Assembly: GCA_003660235.1 (NCBI GenBank)
Contig: QGON01000071.1
Coordinates: 248,001-312,000, forward strand
Source: a bacterium endosymbiont of Escarpia laminata
Lineage (GTDB): Bacteria > Pseudomonadota > Gammaproteobacteria > Chromatiales > Chromatiaceae
Direction: 5' to 3'
DNA length: 64,000 nt
In this document: positions 46,679 to 56,773 of the stretch, piece after piece
How the letters are laid out: the number at the start of each line of letters is the position of its first letter
Position numbering within the stretch: position 1 is the first letter of the stretch
Program-made: the position numbers and the translations under genes
The notes under the pieces: model-generated
Told to the model about the DNA's origin: nothing
Databases searched by the model: none
Seen by the model: only the letters and a program-made list of their open reading frames with translations

Positions 46679-47879
46679 AAAGATTATTGGCACTCAGCCG
46701 GACGATAGAGGCCATTTCGGTGTCTATGGCGGCCTGTTTGTGGCAGAAACCCTGATGGAACCCCTCAAGGATTTGCGCCTGGCCTATGAGAAATATATGC
46801 AGGACCCCGAGTTTCTCAAGGAGCTCGATGAGGATCTCGCCAACTATGTAGGGCGGCCCTCCCCAATCTATTTTGCGCGGCGCTGGAGCCGGGAATTGGG
46901 TGGCGCACGCGTCTATTTGAAACGCGAGGATTTGAACCACACCGGCGCGCATAAGGTCAACAACACCATCGGTCAGGCGCTGCTGGCGAAGCGCATGGGC
47001 AAGACCCGAATCATTGCCGAGACCGGCGCCGGTCAGCACGGTGTGGCAACCGCTACGGTAGCCGCCAGGATGGGACTGGAGTGTGTGGTCTATATGGGGG
47101 CTGTCGATATAGTCCGCCAGGAGGCCAACGTCTACCGCATGAAACTGCTGGGTGCCGAGGTCCGATCTGTGGAATCGGGATCCAAAACCCTGAAGGATGC
47201 GCTCAATGAGGCGATGCGGGATTGGGTCACCAATATCGATGATACCTTCTATATCATCGGCACCGTTGCGGGTCCCCATCCCTATCCAGCCATGGTGAGG
47301 GATTTTCAGACCGTGATCGGTCGTGAAGCAAGGGAGCAGATTCAACAGCAGACTGGCCGACTGCCTGATGCCCTGGTTGCCTGTGTCGGTGGCGGTTCCA
47401 ACGCGATAGGTCTCTTCTACCCGTTCCTTGATGATGCGGCAGTTGATATCTATGGTGTGGAAGCGGCTGGAGATGGGCTGGAAACCGGACATCATGCGGC
47501 GCCGCTCTGTGCCGGACAGCCGGGCGTATTGCATGGAAACCGCACCTATCTGATGGAGGACAAGGATGGCCAGATCATCGAAACCCACTCTATCTCTGCC
47601 GGTCTCGATTATCCTGGTGTCGGCCCCGAGCACGCCTGGCTGAAAGATACCGGGCGGGCACAGTATGTTGCGATTACGGATGAAGAGGCGCTGGGTGCCT
47701 TCCACGCTTTAACCAAAATCGAGGGCATCATCCCCGCGCTGGAGTCGAGCCATGCGCTGGCTTATGCGGCCAAACTTGCACCTGCAATGGAGAGTGACCA
47801 AATCATCCTGGTCAACCTCTCCGGACGGGGTGATAAGGATATGCATACCGTGGCGGCACTGGAGGGCATCGAGATATGA
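46662..47879 (+). CDS. trpB: Tryptophan synthase beta subunit
   Basis: The 405-residue PLP enzyme begins with GTG at 46662 behind AAGGAGTG. The PLP Lys is Lys98 in [14 protein letters not shown]; the phosphate loop [10 protein letters not shown] is present. It joins indole and serine. It shares ATGA with trpA. Confidence 0.97.
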   Translation: MAITAEKIIGTQPDDRGHFGVYGGLFVAETLMEPLKDLRLAYEKYMQDPEFLKELDEDLANYVGRPSPIYFARRWSRELGGARVYLKREDLNHTGAHKVNNTIGQALLAKRMGKTRIIAETGAGQHGVATATVAARMGLECVVYMGAVDIVRQEANVYRMKLLGAEVRSVESGSKTLKDALNEAMRDWVTNIDDTFYIIGTVAGPHPYPAMVRDFQTVIGREAREQIQQQTGRLPDALVACVGGGSNAIGLFYPFLDDAAVDIYGVEAAGDGLETGHHAAPLCAGQPGVLHGNRTYLMEDKDGQIIETHSISAGLDYPGVGPEHAWLKDTGRAQYVAITDEEALGAFHALTKIEGIIPALESSHALAYAAKLAPAMESDQIILVNLSGRGDKDMHTVAALEGIEI

Positions 47880-48685
47880 GTCGTATCAGTCAGAGATTCA
47901 ATGATCTGCGGGAGCAGGGCAAAACCGCACTGATCCCCTTCATCACCGCCGGTGATCCGACCCCTGGGATAACCGTCGGTTTGATGCATGACATGGTCTC
48001 TTCGGGTGCTGACCTGATTGAACTTGGCGTGCCTTTTTCGGATCCCATGGCGGATGGTCCTGTCATTCAGCGGGCCAGTGAAAGGGCATTGGAGCACCAT
48101 GTCAGTCTGCATGATATCTTTCAGATGGTTAAGACCTTCCGGGAGAGGGATCAGAATACTCCGGTGGTTCTGATGGGTTATCTCAATCCGATCGAGGTCA
48201 TGGGTTATGCCACCTTTGCCGGGGCAGCCAGTGCTGCAGGCGTTGACGGCGTACTGATCGTCGATATTCCGCCGGAAGAGGGAGAAGAGCTGTTGCAGTC
48301 ACTACGTGACAAGGCAATAGACCAGATCTATCTGTTGGCACCGACGAGTACCCCTGATCGAATTGGTCAGATCTGCAATGTGGCCGGGGGCTTTGTCTAT
48401 TATGTCTCCGTCAAGGGCGTAACCGGCTCAAGCCAGCTGGATACCGCCGCGGTAGCGGAAAAGCTGGAGCAGATCAGGGAGAAAACAGCACTTCCCGTGG
48501 GGGTTGGATTCGGCATCAAGGATGCAGCCACAGCAGCAGCAGTTTCTCAGCTTGCTGACGCTGTCGTCGTCGGTAGCGTCCTGGTATCCCGGGTCGAGGC
48601 GTTGCAAGAGACCCCAGATGAAATCGGTCCTGCGCTGGCGGAAATTTTGTCCGGTATGCGCAGGGCAATGGATGCTGTTCATTAA
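47876..48685 (+). CDS. trpA: Tryptophan synthase alpha subunit
   Basis: The 269-residue TIM barrel has catalytic Glu in [16 protein letters not shown] and the Asp in [11 protein letters not shown], with [11 protein letters not shown]. It splits indole-3-glycerol phosphate and channels indole to TrpB. Confidence 0.97.
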   Translation: MSRISQRFNDLREQGKTALIPFITAGDPTPGITVGLMHDMVSSGADLIELGVPFSDPMADGPVIQRASERALEHHVSLHDIFQMVKTFRERDQNTPVVLMGYLNPIEVMGYATFAGAASAAGVDGVLIVDIPPEEGEELLQSLRDKAIDQIYLLAPTSTPDRIGQICNVAGGFVYYVSVKGVTGSSQLDTAAVAEKLEQIREKTALPVGVGFGIKDAATAAAVSQLADAVVVGSVLVSRVEALQETPDEIGPALAEILSGMRRAMDAVH

Positions 48686-48727
48686 GGCTCCTGACTTCTG
48701 GCACATTTATGAGGTAGAATCTCACCC

Positions 48728-49588
48728 ATGAGTTGGTTCGAAAAATTGATGCCAAGCCGCATTCGTACAGAAGGCGGCAGCAAACGGGCGGTTCCCGAAG
48801 GCCTTTGGGACAAGTGTCCGGGGTGCAACGCGATTCTCTATCGAGCAGAGATGGAGCGGAACCTGGATGTCTGCCCTAAATGCAACCATCACAATCGCCT
48901 GGGCGCCCGGCGCCGGCTGGCGTCGTTTCTCGATCCGGAGCCATTGGAGGAGATTGCATCGTCTCTCGAATCGGTCGATCCCCTGAAGTTCAAAGACAGC
49001 AAGAAGTACAAGGATCGTCTGAGCCAGGCGCAGAAAAGCTCTGGCGAAAAAGATGCGCTGGTGGTGATGCGCGGCCAGCTCAAGGGATTGGAAGTGGTTG
49101 TGGCGGCTTTCGAATTTAAGTTCATGGCGGGCTCCATGGGTTCAGTGGTCGGCGAGCGTTTTGTTCGTGCGGTCAGTGTCGCCCTGGAACGCCATATTCC
49201 GCTGATCTGTTTCTCCGCCAGTGGTGGCGCCCGCATGCAGGAGTCACTTTTCTCTCTGATGCAGATGGCAAAAACCAGCGCTGCCCTGGATCGGTTACAG
49301 AAACGCGGCTTGCCCTTTATCTCAGTCATGACTGACCCGACCATGGGTGGTGTTTCCGCCAGCCTTGCCATGTTGGGTGACATCAATTTGGCAGAGCCCA
49401 AAGCTCTGGTCGGCTTCGCCGGTCCCCGGGTCATTGAACAGACCGTCCGGGAGACCCTGCCGGAGGGGTTTCAGCGCAGTGAGTTCCTGCTGGAACATGG
49501 GGCCATCGATATGATCATCGATCGTCGTGACATGCGTGACCGCATCGCCGATCTGTTAAGCATATTCATGCACAAGCCACGCCCATAG
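48728..49588 (+). CDS. accD: Acetyl-CoA carboxylase carboxyltransferase beta subunit
   Basis: The 286-residue protein has a zinc ribbon (Cys30, Cys33, Cys49, Cys52) followed by the crotonase-type carboxyltransferase domain with [30 protein letters not shown] and [13 protein letters not shown]. It works with AccA in the first step of fatty acid synthesis. Confidence 0.97.
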   Translation: MSWFEKLMPSRIRTEGGSKRAVPEGLWDKCPGCNAILYRAEMERNLDVCPKCNHHNRLGARRRLASFLDPEPLEEIASSLESVDPLKFKDSKKYKDRLSQAQKSSGEKDALVVMRGQLKGLEVVVAAFEFKFMAGSMGSVVGERFVRAVSVALERHIPLICFSASGGARMQESLFSLMQMAKTSAALDRLQKRGLPFISVMTDPTMGGVSASLAMLGDINLAEPKALVGFAGPRVIEQTVRETLPEGFQRSEFLLEHGAIDMIIDRRDMRDRIADLLSIFMHKPRP

Positions 49589-49618
49589 CCCCCCTTTTTC
49601 TTCAACACCCTACCCAAC

Positions 49619-50908
49619 ATGCGTTTTAACAGTCTGGACGGCTGGTTGGCGTGGCAGTCGTCACTTCATCCGCACGAGATCGAGTTGGGACTCGATCGTG
49701 TCGACAGTGTCTGGCAGCGCATGAGGCCTTCAGGACTTGCATCTCAAGTAGTGACGATAGCCGGAACCAATGGCAAGGGCTCCTCTGTTGCAATGTTGGA
49801 ATCGATCTTCACACAGGCAGGCTATCGCACCGGCGCTTACACCTCCCCCCATCTGGTTCACTACAATGAGCGTGTGCGGCTGAATGGCATCCCCGTGTCG
49901 GATGAGCAGTTGTGCCGTGCCTTCCAACGCGTGGATGACGCACGGGGTGAAGTAGCATTGACCTATTTTGAGTTCGGTACCCTGGCGGCACTGGATATTT
50001 TCGCTGAATTGACACCGGACCTGGTGATTCTGGAAGTCGGGCTTGGAGGACGTCTCGATGCGGTGAATATCATCGATGCGGATGTGGCAGTGATCACCAC
50101 GGTTGCGCTGGATCATACCGATTGGTTGGGAGAGACCCTGAATCAGATCGGCGCGGAGAAGGCGGGCATCATGCGCGGCAACCGCCCGGTGATCATGGCT
50201 GATAAAGAATTGCCGGCTTCCGTCTATCAGCATGCAGAGTCGATTGGGGCGATCCAGTGTCGGGTGGAGGTGGATTTTCATGCCACTCCAAGTGATGATG
50301 AGTGGCACTGGGAAGGTGGACGCCAAAAATATTCCAATCTGCCAATGCCTGCGTTACCAGGGGCATTTCAATTACAAAATGCCGCTGCGGTTCTGGCGGT
50401 TGTCGAACAACTTTCTTCCCGATTAGCTGTCGAACCGCAAGACGTAGCAAAGGGGTTGGCCTCTGTACGACTGGCCGGTCGCTATCAGTTGATAGACGGG
50501 GATGTACCTGTGGTACTGGATGTGGCACACAACATTCAGGCGGCTGAGGCGCTGAGGGATAATCTGCGGGAGAGGGCTGCGAAAGGGTCCGTGTTGGCCG
50601 TTTTCGCCATGCTGGCGGACAAGGATGTCGCCGGTGTGATCCAGATACTGGACCAGGACGTGGACAGTTGGTATCTGGTGGAGTTGTCCGGTAGCCGCTC
50701 TTGTACGGTGGAGCAACTTGAGACAGCGTTACGAAAGGCCGGTAGCGATAGCAGCGCTTATCGATTCGCCTCGGTAAACGATGGCTTGCAGGCAGCAATG
50801 GCTGATGCTGGCAGGGAGGATAGCGTCTTGGTATTCGGTTCGTTCCTGATCGTTGGCAAAGCACTGCAATATCTGGAGCCAGTCGCCGATGTTTTTGTGG
50901 GCGCCTGA
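49619..50908 (+). CDS. folC: Dihydrofolate/folylpolyglutamate synthase FolC
   Basis: The 429-residue Mur-ligase-type enzyme has the P-loop TIAGTNGKGSS at 47-56, YTSPHLVHYNERVRLNG, and LDVAHNIQAAEALRDN. It adds glutamate to dihydropteroate and to folates. Confidence 0.96.
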   Translation: MRFNSLDGWLAWQSSLHPHEIELGLDRVDSVWQRMRPSGLASQVVTIAGTNGKGSSVAMLESIFTQAGYRTGAYTSPHLVHYNERVRLNGIPVSDEQLCRAFQRVDDARGEVALTYFEFGTLAALDIFAELTPDLVILEVGLGGRLDAVNIIDADVAVITTVALDHTDWLGETLNQIGAEKAGIMRGNRPVIMADKELPASVYQHAESIGAIQCRVEVDFHATPSDDEWHWEGGRQKYSNLPMPALPGAFQLQNAAAVLAVVEQLSSRLAVEPQDVAKGLASVRLAGRYQLIDGDVPVVLDVAHNIQAAEALRDNLRERAAKGSVLAVFAMLADKDVAGVIQILDQDVDSWYLVELSGSRSCTVEQLETALRKAGSDSSAYRFASVNDGLQAAMADAGREDSVLVFGSFLIVGKALQYLEPVADVFVGA

Positions 50909-50954
50909 TATACTCTCCTAATACGATTTATTGATTTCTGACAGGTATCCGGTT

Positions 50955-51491
50955 TTGGAGGAGAGGCTTAAACGCAGGTTGATCGGTGGAACGGTGCTGG
51001 TTTCGCTGGTGGTTATATTTGTACCCATGCTGCTGGAAACTCCGGCCAAGCTGAATAAAGCGATCAAAGGCACCAACATACCGGCAATGCCGAAAAAGCC
51101 TGTCGGGTCTGAAGTCAACATCCTGCCATCGTTTGATCAATCGGTCTCACGAAATGAGAGCAGCCTGGAAATCGTGCCGAAAAAGCCGAAACCTGCTGCT
51201 ACATCCAGCAACAATAAAACGGGGAAAATTGCGCGAACCACTCCGTCAGCCTGGATGATTCAGGTGGCTAGTTTCAGCAATAGAAAAAATGCCGACAAAC
51301 TGGTCAAGCGGCTAAAAAAGGGAGATCTGCCTGCACATATCGAATTCACATCGGTTCAGGGTAAACGATTCTATCGTGTGCGGGTTGGCCCGGAAGTCGA
51401 CCGAAAACTTGCAGAGAAGATGGTTAAGCGTATAAATAGAGACTATTTAGATGAGATCAGGAAGAAGGTCAGTCTGATTCGTTATCCTTAG
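50955..51491 (+). CDS. dedD: SPOR domain protein DedD
   Basis: The most family-like start is TTG 50955 (MEERLKRRLIGGTVLVSLVV), giving 178 residues; an in-frame TTG at 50931 would add eight. One membrane segment lies at about residues 8-28, a Lys/Pro-rich linker follows, and the C-terminal SPOR domain (WMIQVASFSNRKNADKLVKR, FYRVRVGPE) binds denuded septal peptidoglycan. It is involved in cell division. The position after folC is conserved. Confidence 0.87.
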   Translation: MEERLKRRLIGGTVLVSLVVIFVPMLLETPAKLNKAIKGTNIPAMPKKPVGSEVNILPSFDQSVSRNESSLEIVPKKPKPAATSSNNKTGKIARTTPSAWMIQVASFSNRKNADKLVKRLKKGDLPAHIEFTSVQGKRFYRVRVGPEVDRKLAEKMVKRINRDYLDEIRKKVSLIRYP

Positions 51492-51497
51492 GAATCG

Positions 51498-52415
51498 ATG
51501 GTAGTTATGGATTTTACAGGTACAGCTCAACGCGCGATGGGGATCTGGGGAGAGCCAGGTCGCCCCGGGTGGTTGGATCAATTGGTCAGCCGTACTTTAC
51601 CCAGAGTTGCGCTGCTGGTACTTGTGGTTCTGGTTGCCTATGTTCTGGCCCAGATCACCTGGCAGGTGATACCTGTCCCCGCTGAACAGCATATCGTCCG
51701 TAGCGGGGAGGTGCTCACTGGAACGAAACATCCTGGCCGCTCCCTTAAAGATCAGTCGGACCGTCTCTCCGCTCTGCATGTGTTCGGTCGACAAGGGGCC
51801 GTAAAAAGAAGTGCTCCGAGGATTGTAGAGCGAGCGCCCGAGACAAGCCTTAACCTGACGCTGCATGGCGTTTTTGCCGATACTAAACCTGAACTTGGCG
51901 CTGCAATCATCGGCAAGGCTGGTTCAGAGCAGAAGTATTACAAGGTTGGCAAGAAGATTATGGGTGGGGTTACTCTGCAGGCGGTGCATGAAGACCATGT
52001 TGTATTGCTCAGAAATGGTCAGTCGGAGGTGCTGCGTTTCCCCAGGGCTTCCAAGCCCGTGGTAACCAGCAGCAGATCGAAATCCGCATCCAAGGCATCG
52101 TCTTCCTCTTCTCTGAGCACATACAAGGAGATGTTCAAGCGTGAACCGTTGAAGATTTTTCAACATCTTCGTTTCGTACCGGTTCGCACGGGCAAACAGT
52201 TGAAGGGTTATCGGATTTTGCCGCAGAAAAACCGGGATCTCTATAACCGCCTTGGTGTACGGCCATCCGACCTTGTCACTTCTGTCAATGGTGTTCCGTT
52301 AAATGATGACAGGCAGGCGATGGGCCTGATCAAAGATCTGCAAACAGCGGATAACATTGAACTGGTGGTATTGCGTCAAGGCCAGCAGACGACGCTGTCG
52401 CTGGATCTAAACTAG
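51498..52415 (+). CDS. gspC: Type II secretion protein GspC
   Basis: The 305-residue protein has a cytoplasmic N-terminus, membrane segment at about residues 36-57 (RVALLVLVVLVAYVLAQITW), the homology region (LNLTLHGVFADTKPELGAAI, IMGGVTLQAVHEDHVVLLRN), a Ser-rich linker and a C-terminal PDZ-like domain (GYRILPQKNRDLYNRLGVRP). GspC links the inner-membrane platform to the secretin. It lies on the plus strand 6 bp after dedD, apart from the minus-strand gsp genes. Confidence 0.9.
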   Translation: MVVMDFTGTAQRAMGIWGEPGRPGWLDQLVSRTLPRVALLVLVVLVAYVLAQITWQVIPVPAEQHIVRSGEVLTGTKHPGRSLKDQSDRLSALHVFGRQGAVKRSAPRIVERAPETSLNLTLHGVFADTKPELGAAIIGKAGSEQKYYKVGKKIMGGVTLQAVHEDHVVLLRNGQSEVLRFPRASKPVVTSSRSKSASKASSSSSLSTYKEMFKREPLKIFQHLRFVPVRTGKQLKGYRILPQKNRDLYNRLGVRPSDLVTSVNGVPLNDDRQAMGLIKDLQTADNIELVVLRQGQQTTLSLDLN

Positions 52416-52446
52416 TTGTAGTTTCATAATTTGACCGTATATCCTA

Positions 52447-52869
52447 CTAACTATAAAATCTACTCAAAGCCATATCCATAGTTTTCATTACATGCGGTGC
52501 GTAATTTTTGTCACTCTCTTTGACGTGGAGAATTAGCCATATCCGCAATTCTGACATAACTCTTCGTGCAACATCTTTCCCACTCTTCTGCTGCTCGACA
52601 AACGCCCTGAGTTGACTAGCAAATACGTCATGATCATCTCTATGTGAGTTGGATAGCGGATAGCCTGATCGCTCCATGAGAGCTTCTTCAAATGCAAAAT
52701 GACTTCCCATGTATTTGACCAGCCTCATCAGCACTTGAGCTTCCTTTTCTCTATCTTTTTCATGAAGGGCTACCGCAAGTTCGTTGATGTACTCGGCAAT
52801 GCGCCGGTGCTGATTATCAATGACTTCAATACCGGTAGAAAAGGAGGGCTCCTAGGCAAAATAGTGCAT
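52447..52869 (-). pseudogene. Bacteriohemerythrin with early amber codon
   Basis: Read from ATG 52869 the frame gives MHYFA, then TAG (52854-52852), then EPSFSTGIEVIDNQHRRIAE and a full hemerythrin fold to 52447. Iron ligands appear in IDNQH, HFAFEE, NSHRDDH and ILHVKESD. The family has Trp at the stopped position, so TGG to TAG is the simplest explanation. An internal ATG at 52734 would lose the first helix and its ligand. Bacteriohemerythrins bind oxygen. The 195-bp gap to the kinase gene (52870-53064) shows only a TGAGGG/CCCTCA hairpin. Confidence 0.82.
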
Positions 52870-53064
52870 AATTTTTTCTCTTATATAACACGGAATATTC
52901 AGTAACAGGCAGCCGAATCTGATCCCGTAGATTTATTGATTCTTGGTGAGGGTCTATTCCCTCAAAGGTCGATACCAATTATACCTGGGAGGGTTATTGG
53001 ACTGGTCTAGGGGATTCCCTTATTTTTACTGGCAGGCATCAGTCACCTGATGGATGGGTCTTGC

Positions 53065-55201
53065 TTAGTGATTCCGAAGCATTTCCAGTTGCTGGATCAG
53101 TTGGTTATTTATTTCATCCAACTTCAAATTTAACTCGTTGATGAAGGCTTTCCTCTCCTCTGGTGCATCGGGTTGCGATGCTACGCGTTCCAGTAGTTGC
53201 ACCACTTCAACGCCGCCGTAAATACTCATAGCACCTTTTAATTTATGAATTAGCCCAGCTGCGCCACTCCAATCATCACGATTAAGCGCATCCGTTATCT
53301 CTTTCTTCGCGGTGAACAGATACGCTATTGCTTGTTCCAACAGTACCGTCATGCGTTGCGCACCCAGCGCATCAGTCAAACTGGCCAATTTCTCCTCAAT
53401 TTCACTATTCTGGCTCTTCTCTTTCTTGTTGGATGTCTCTGTTTCCGATGGAATTACGCCGCCATGTATCCGGTGTCCAGCCCATTTCACCAGTGCTTGC
53501 GAGAGTAGAGGAATGTCAATTGGCTTGGTCAGAAAATCGTTCATGCCGGCAGCGAGACACTTTTCCCGTTCGCCCACTATGGCATGCGCAGTCAAGGCGA
53601 TGATGGGCAGTTCCAACCCAGGGTGTTCACGCCGTATGGCCTTTGCCGTTTCGAAGCCATCCATTTGGGGCATTTGCAAATCCATAACAACCAAGTCGAA
53701 TCGCTCCGAACGGAGCGCTTTCAGCGCGGCTTCGCCGCTCGCCGCCACATGCACGGTTGCACCCATCACCTCAAGCAGTTCGGTTGCAATCGCACTATTG
53801 AGCACATCATCCTCTACGAGCAAAATATGTGCGAACAGATCAGGCAGCGCTTGATGGGGCGCTTCAGCATCGGCCGCCCCACAATCGGTACCGGGGATAA
53901 AATTGGCACAAAACGCAAAGGTGCTGCCAGCGCCCAATTGGCTTTCCAGTGTAATTTCCCCACCCATGCGTTCCACCAGATTTTGGCTGATTGAAAGCCC
54001 AAGACCGTAACCACCATGCCGGCGCCTGATCGAACTATCCACCTGAGAGAAGGGTTTGAACAATTTTTCGTGCTGTTCCGGTGATATACCTGGGCCAGTG
54101 TCTTCAATTCTGAAACAGAGCCGTATGTTTTCCGGGGTTTGTTCCACTGGTTCGATAGAGACGGTCACTTTACCCCGATCGGTAAATTTGACCGCGTTGC
54201 CCACAAGGTTAAGCAGAATCTGGCTCAAACGTTGAGAGTCACCTTGCAGATAATTGGGCGTACTCTTCGTGACCTTGAGCTGGAACTGAACGCCTTTTTC
54301 GTCGGCCTGACCGCCGAGAATATGTTCAAGGCCCCGCAACACTTTGTTGAGTTGAAAAGGTTCTGAATCCAGCTCAAGTTTTCCATTTTCAATTATCGAA
54401 CTATCCAGAACAGCGTCAACCCTCGCCAGCAGTGCTTGCGAGGAGGTGTGCATCATGTCGAGATAATCGCTTTGACGTCGGCTGGGTTTCGTTTGCTGCA
54501 GCAGATTCCCTAAGGTGACAATCGCATTCATCGGAGTGCGGATTTCATGGCTCATGTTGGCCAGAAATTCAGATTTTGCCGCGTTCGCCCGTCGGGCCGA
54601 TTCCAGTGCCAGATTGAGTTCTTTGCTGGACTGGATGATATTTCTGAGCATCAGGATAACGAACAGATCGAAAACAACGATCAAGGCACTAAGAACTTGG
54701 TAGACGGCGTTCTCTCCCCGTAAGAATACCAGGACAAGCGAAAACAGAAGCGGCTGGGTGGTAATCAGAAAGCTCCGCCAACTGGAGATGTAACCGACGA
54801 TCGAGCCTATGATCAGGGCTGCGCACACCAGTGCAATAAACATCTGGTAAGGTGGTTCGACCAAAGGGAACATCATCAAAGGAAGAGCCGACCAGAAGAG
54901 GCTGCTCGTTAGAAGTGTCGTCAGATAGAGCGGATACCAATGGGGGGTCTTCGTCAACGCCCTTGGTGATGCGCAGAAAGTAGATCCAGGCAGGGGTTTT
55001 AACGATCAATGCACCCAGAAGCCAACTCGTAAGCAGCGTGGGGGCGACCTCACTATATAAAACCAGGTAAACGGCTATCAGCGTCGAAATTTCGCCGATT
55101 ATCACCAGGGGAGCATTTTTATAGAGGAGGCGCTTTTCGAAATCGGGGGCGTTTGGTGCCAGCTTGTTGACCATCCAGGTGAATATGTTTGTGACCGTCA
55201 C
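53065..55201 (-). pseudogene. Hybrid sensor histidine kinase, frameshifted
   Basis: From a GTG at 55201 (or ATG 55174, MVNKLAPNAPDFEKRLLY) the frame has two membrane helices, then shifts at a six-G run (plus strand 54942-54947). The second frame continues HWYPLYLTTLL with three more helices. Five G would give one protein of about 710 residues. Domains: about six membrane segments, HisKA with FLANMSHEIRTPMNA, ATPase with GGYGLGLSISQNLVERMGG, a REC domain with LVVMDLQMPQMDG, and a C-terminal Hpt domain with HKLKGAMSIYGG. It probably signals to the adjacent LuxR-type regulator. Confidence 0.85.
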
Positions 55202-55424
55202 GTTTCATCCAACTCCTGCAAAGGGATACGGGCAGCGTAAACAATCGCCCGGTGAGATACTGTGTAGCTATTCAGGAGAGAGGAGATCCGTTCCCATGGA
55301 CTTTTTTGGAGCCAGCCAAAGAAAGCGTTATGATCAACCCAACCTTTTGCTATAAAAACTGTTCAATATAATACCAAGTCATAATGACAAAGTAGCCTGC
55401 CATCACAAGTTTTCTATGCTCCCC

Positions 55425-56074
55425 ATGACTCAAACCACCTCTTATCCAAAAAAATTCTTTTGGTCGACGATCATCCTCTGGTCTGTGCATTTCTAAAAAG
55501 CCTGATTGAGATCGAAGAGGGGATGGAGATTTGCGGGGAGACAGGTTCAGCCCGCGAGGCCTGGAAACTCATCAAGTCTGAAAAACCGGCTCTTGCTCTG
55601 GTGGATATTTCGCTCGACAGCGGTAACGGGCTTGAACTTATAAAACGAATCAAGAGTGAATATCACTCAATCAGGTTACTTGTATTTTCTGCTCACGAGG
55701 AGGCAGTATTCGCACAACGTGCATTGGACGTAGGCGCCAATGGATTTATCAACAAGCGGGAGACACCTGATAAATTGATCAGGGCCATTCACACTGTACT
55801 CAATGGTGGCCTTTACCAAAGTGATTGGTTAAAGGCACAATGCGACGAGCGCCAAGTGTCAGACGGGGCATCTCCAATGGCAAATCTTAGCAACCGGGAG
55901 CTGGAGGTTCTTACCTTGATCGGTAACGGTAAAACAAACTCGAAGATTGCAAACCTGCTGAATATAAGCGTCAAGACGGTCGAAGCTCACCGAGAAAACA
56001 TCAAGAAGAAAAAGCATTTCAAGACGGCGGCCGAACTGTCCAGCTATGCGATGCAGTGGACGATGAAGGGATAG
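55425..56074 (+). CDS. LuxR-type response regulator, start frameshifted
   Basis: The main frame reads ILLVDDHPLVCAFLKSLIEI and continues through the REC domain (phospho-Asp in LVDISLDSG, Lys in GFINKRETP) to a LuxR HTH (LSNRELEVLTLIGNGKTNSK, then TVEAHRENIKKK). It has no good start: only TTG at 55460. The ATG at 55425 opens MTQTTSYPKK in another frame, and one extra A in the seven-A run at 55448-55454 joins both exactly. I annotate from that ATG. It is divergent from the hybrid kinase and is the likely partner. Confidence 0.8.
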
Positions 56075-56379
56075 GGATAGGAATTTGCTTTCAGCGAGCG
56101 CAGCAGATGGCGCCACCCACTGACTCAATAGCTGAGTCTCAGGGATAATCAGGAAAGATTATCGAATATATGATAAGAACAATATAAACCCGAAACCCTT
56201 TGTCTGGACAAAGTCAGCCAAAGAAATTTTGGAAAAAGTAAATCGTGCGCGATCAACTCTTGATAATATACGATCAAATTAGGACACTACACTAACCGTC
56301 CGTAAACAATGCGAATGCCTTTATTTGCGTTCATTGCAGATGCTTTCGTACAAGATTACTGCCTGCATCAATCAATTTT
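56075..56379. other. Intergenic gap, no gene seen
   Basis: This 305-base stretch lies between the convergent response regulator and lipoprotein genes. It has a GACTCA/TGAGTC hairpin at 56119-56135 and AT-rich sequence, with no convincing ORF or RNA gene. Confidence 0.5.
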
Positions 56380-56742
56380 TCACTTCAAGGCCTTCAGCGC
56401 CTTTGCGTAGCCTTGCGAAGCAGCGCGTTGGATCCACTGCATAGCCTGGCTATCGTCTTTCTCCAACCCCAGGCCATGATGGTACATGTAACCCAATGCA
56501 TATTGGGCCTCGGCATTGCCTTCCACGGCGAGCGGGAAGAGTAGCTGGAATGCAGCCGCATACTTCTTTTCCGCAAACGCAGTCCTGGATTGTTCCAGAA
56601 TGATTTTTGGATCCTTGAGTTGGGCTTCCTTTTCGGCACTGGAGGTGCAGCCATAGAGAATGCTCAGGCTGAGCAGAGGAATTGCGAGCAATCGACAGAT
56701 TGCCGGGAGTCTGGAACTTGGAGGGTATTGATCAGTGAGCAT
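56380..56742 (-). CDS. Sel1-repeat lipoprotein
   Basis: The 120-residue protein has a lipoprotein signal peptide ending at the lipobox LSILYGC (Cys31 or so), followed by about one and a half Sel1/TPR repeats: AFQLLFPLAVEGNAEAQYAL, GYMYHHGLGLEKDDSQAMQW. It is 31 bp after gspF on the same strand and may be a small accessory of the secretion system, but this is by position only. Confidence 0.78.
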   Translation of the reverse strand: MLTDQYPPSSRLPAICRLLAIPLLSLSILYGCTSSAEKEAQLKDPKIILEQSRTAFAEKKYAAAFQLLFPLAVEGNAEAQYALGYMYHHGLGLEKDDSQAMQWIQRAASQGYAKALKALK

Positions 56743-56773
56743 GATTGCGCTTTCCTGAGATGGATCTCCAGTG

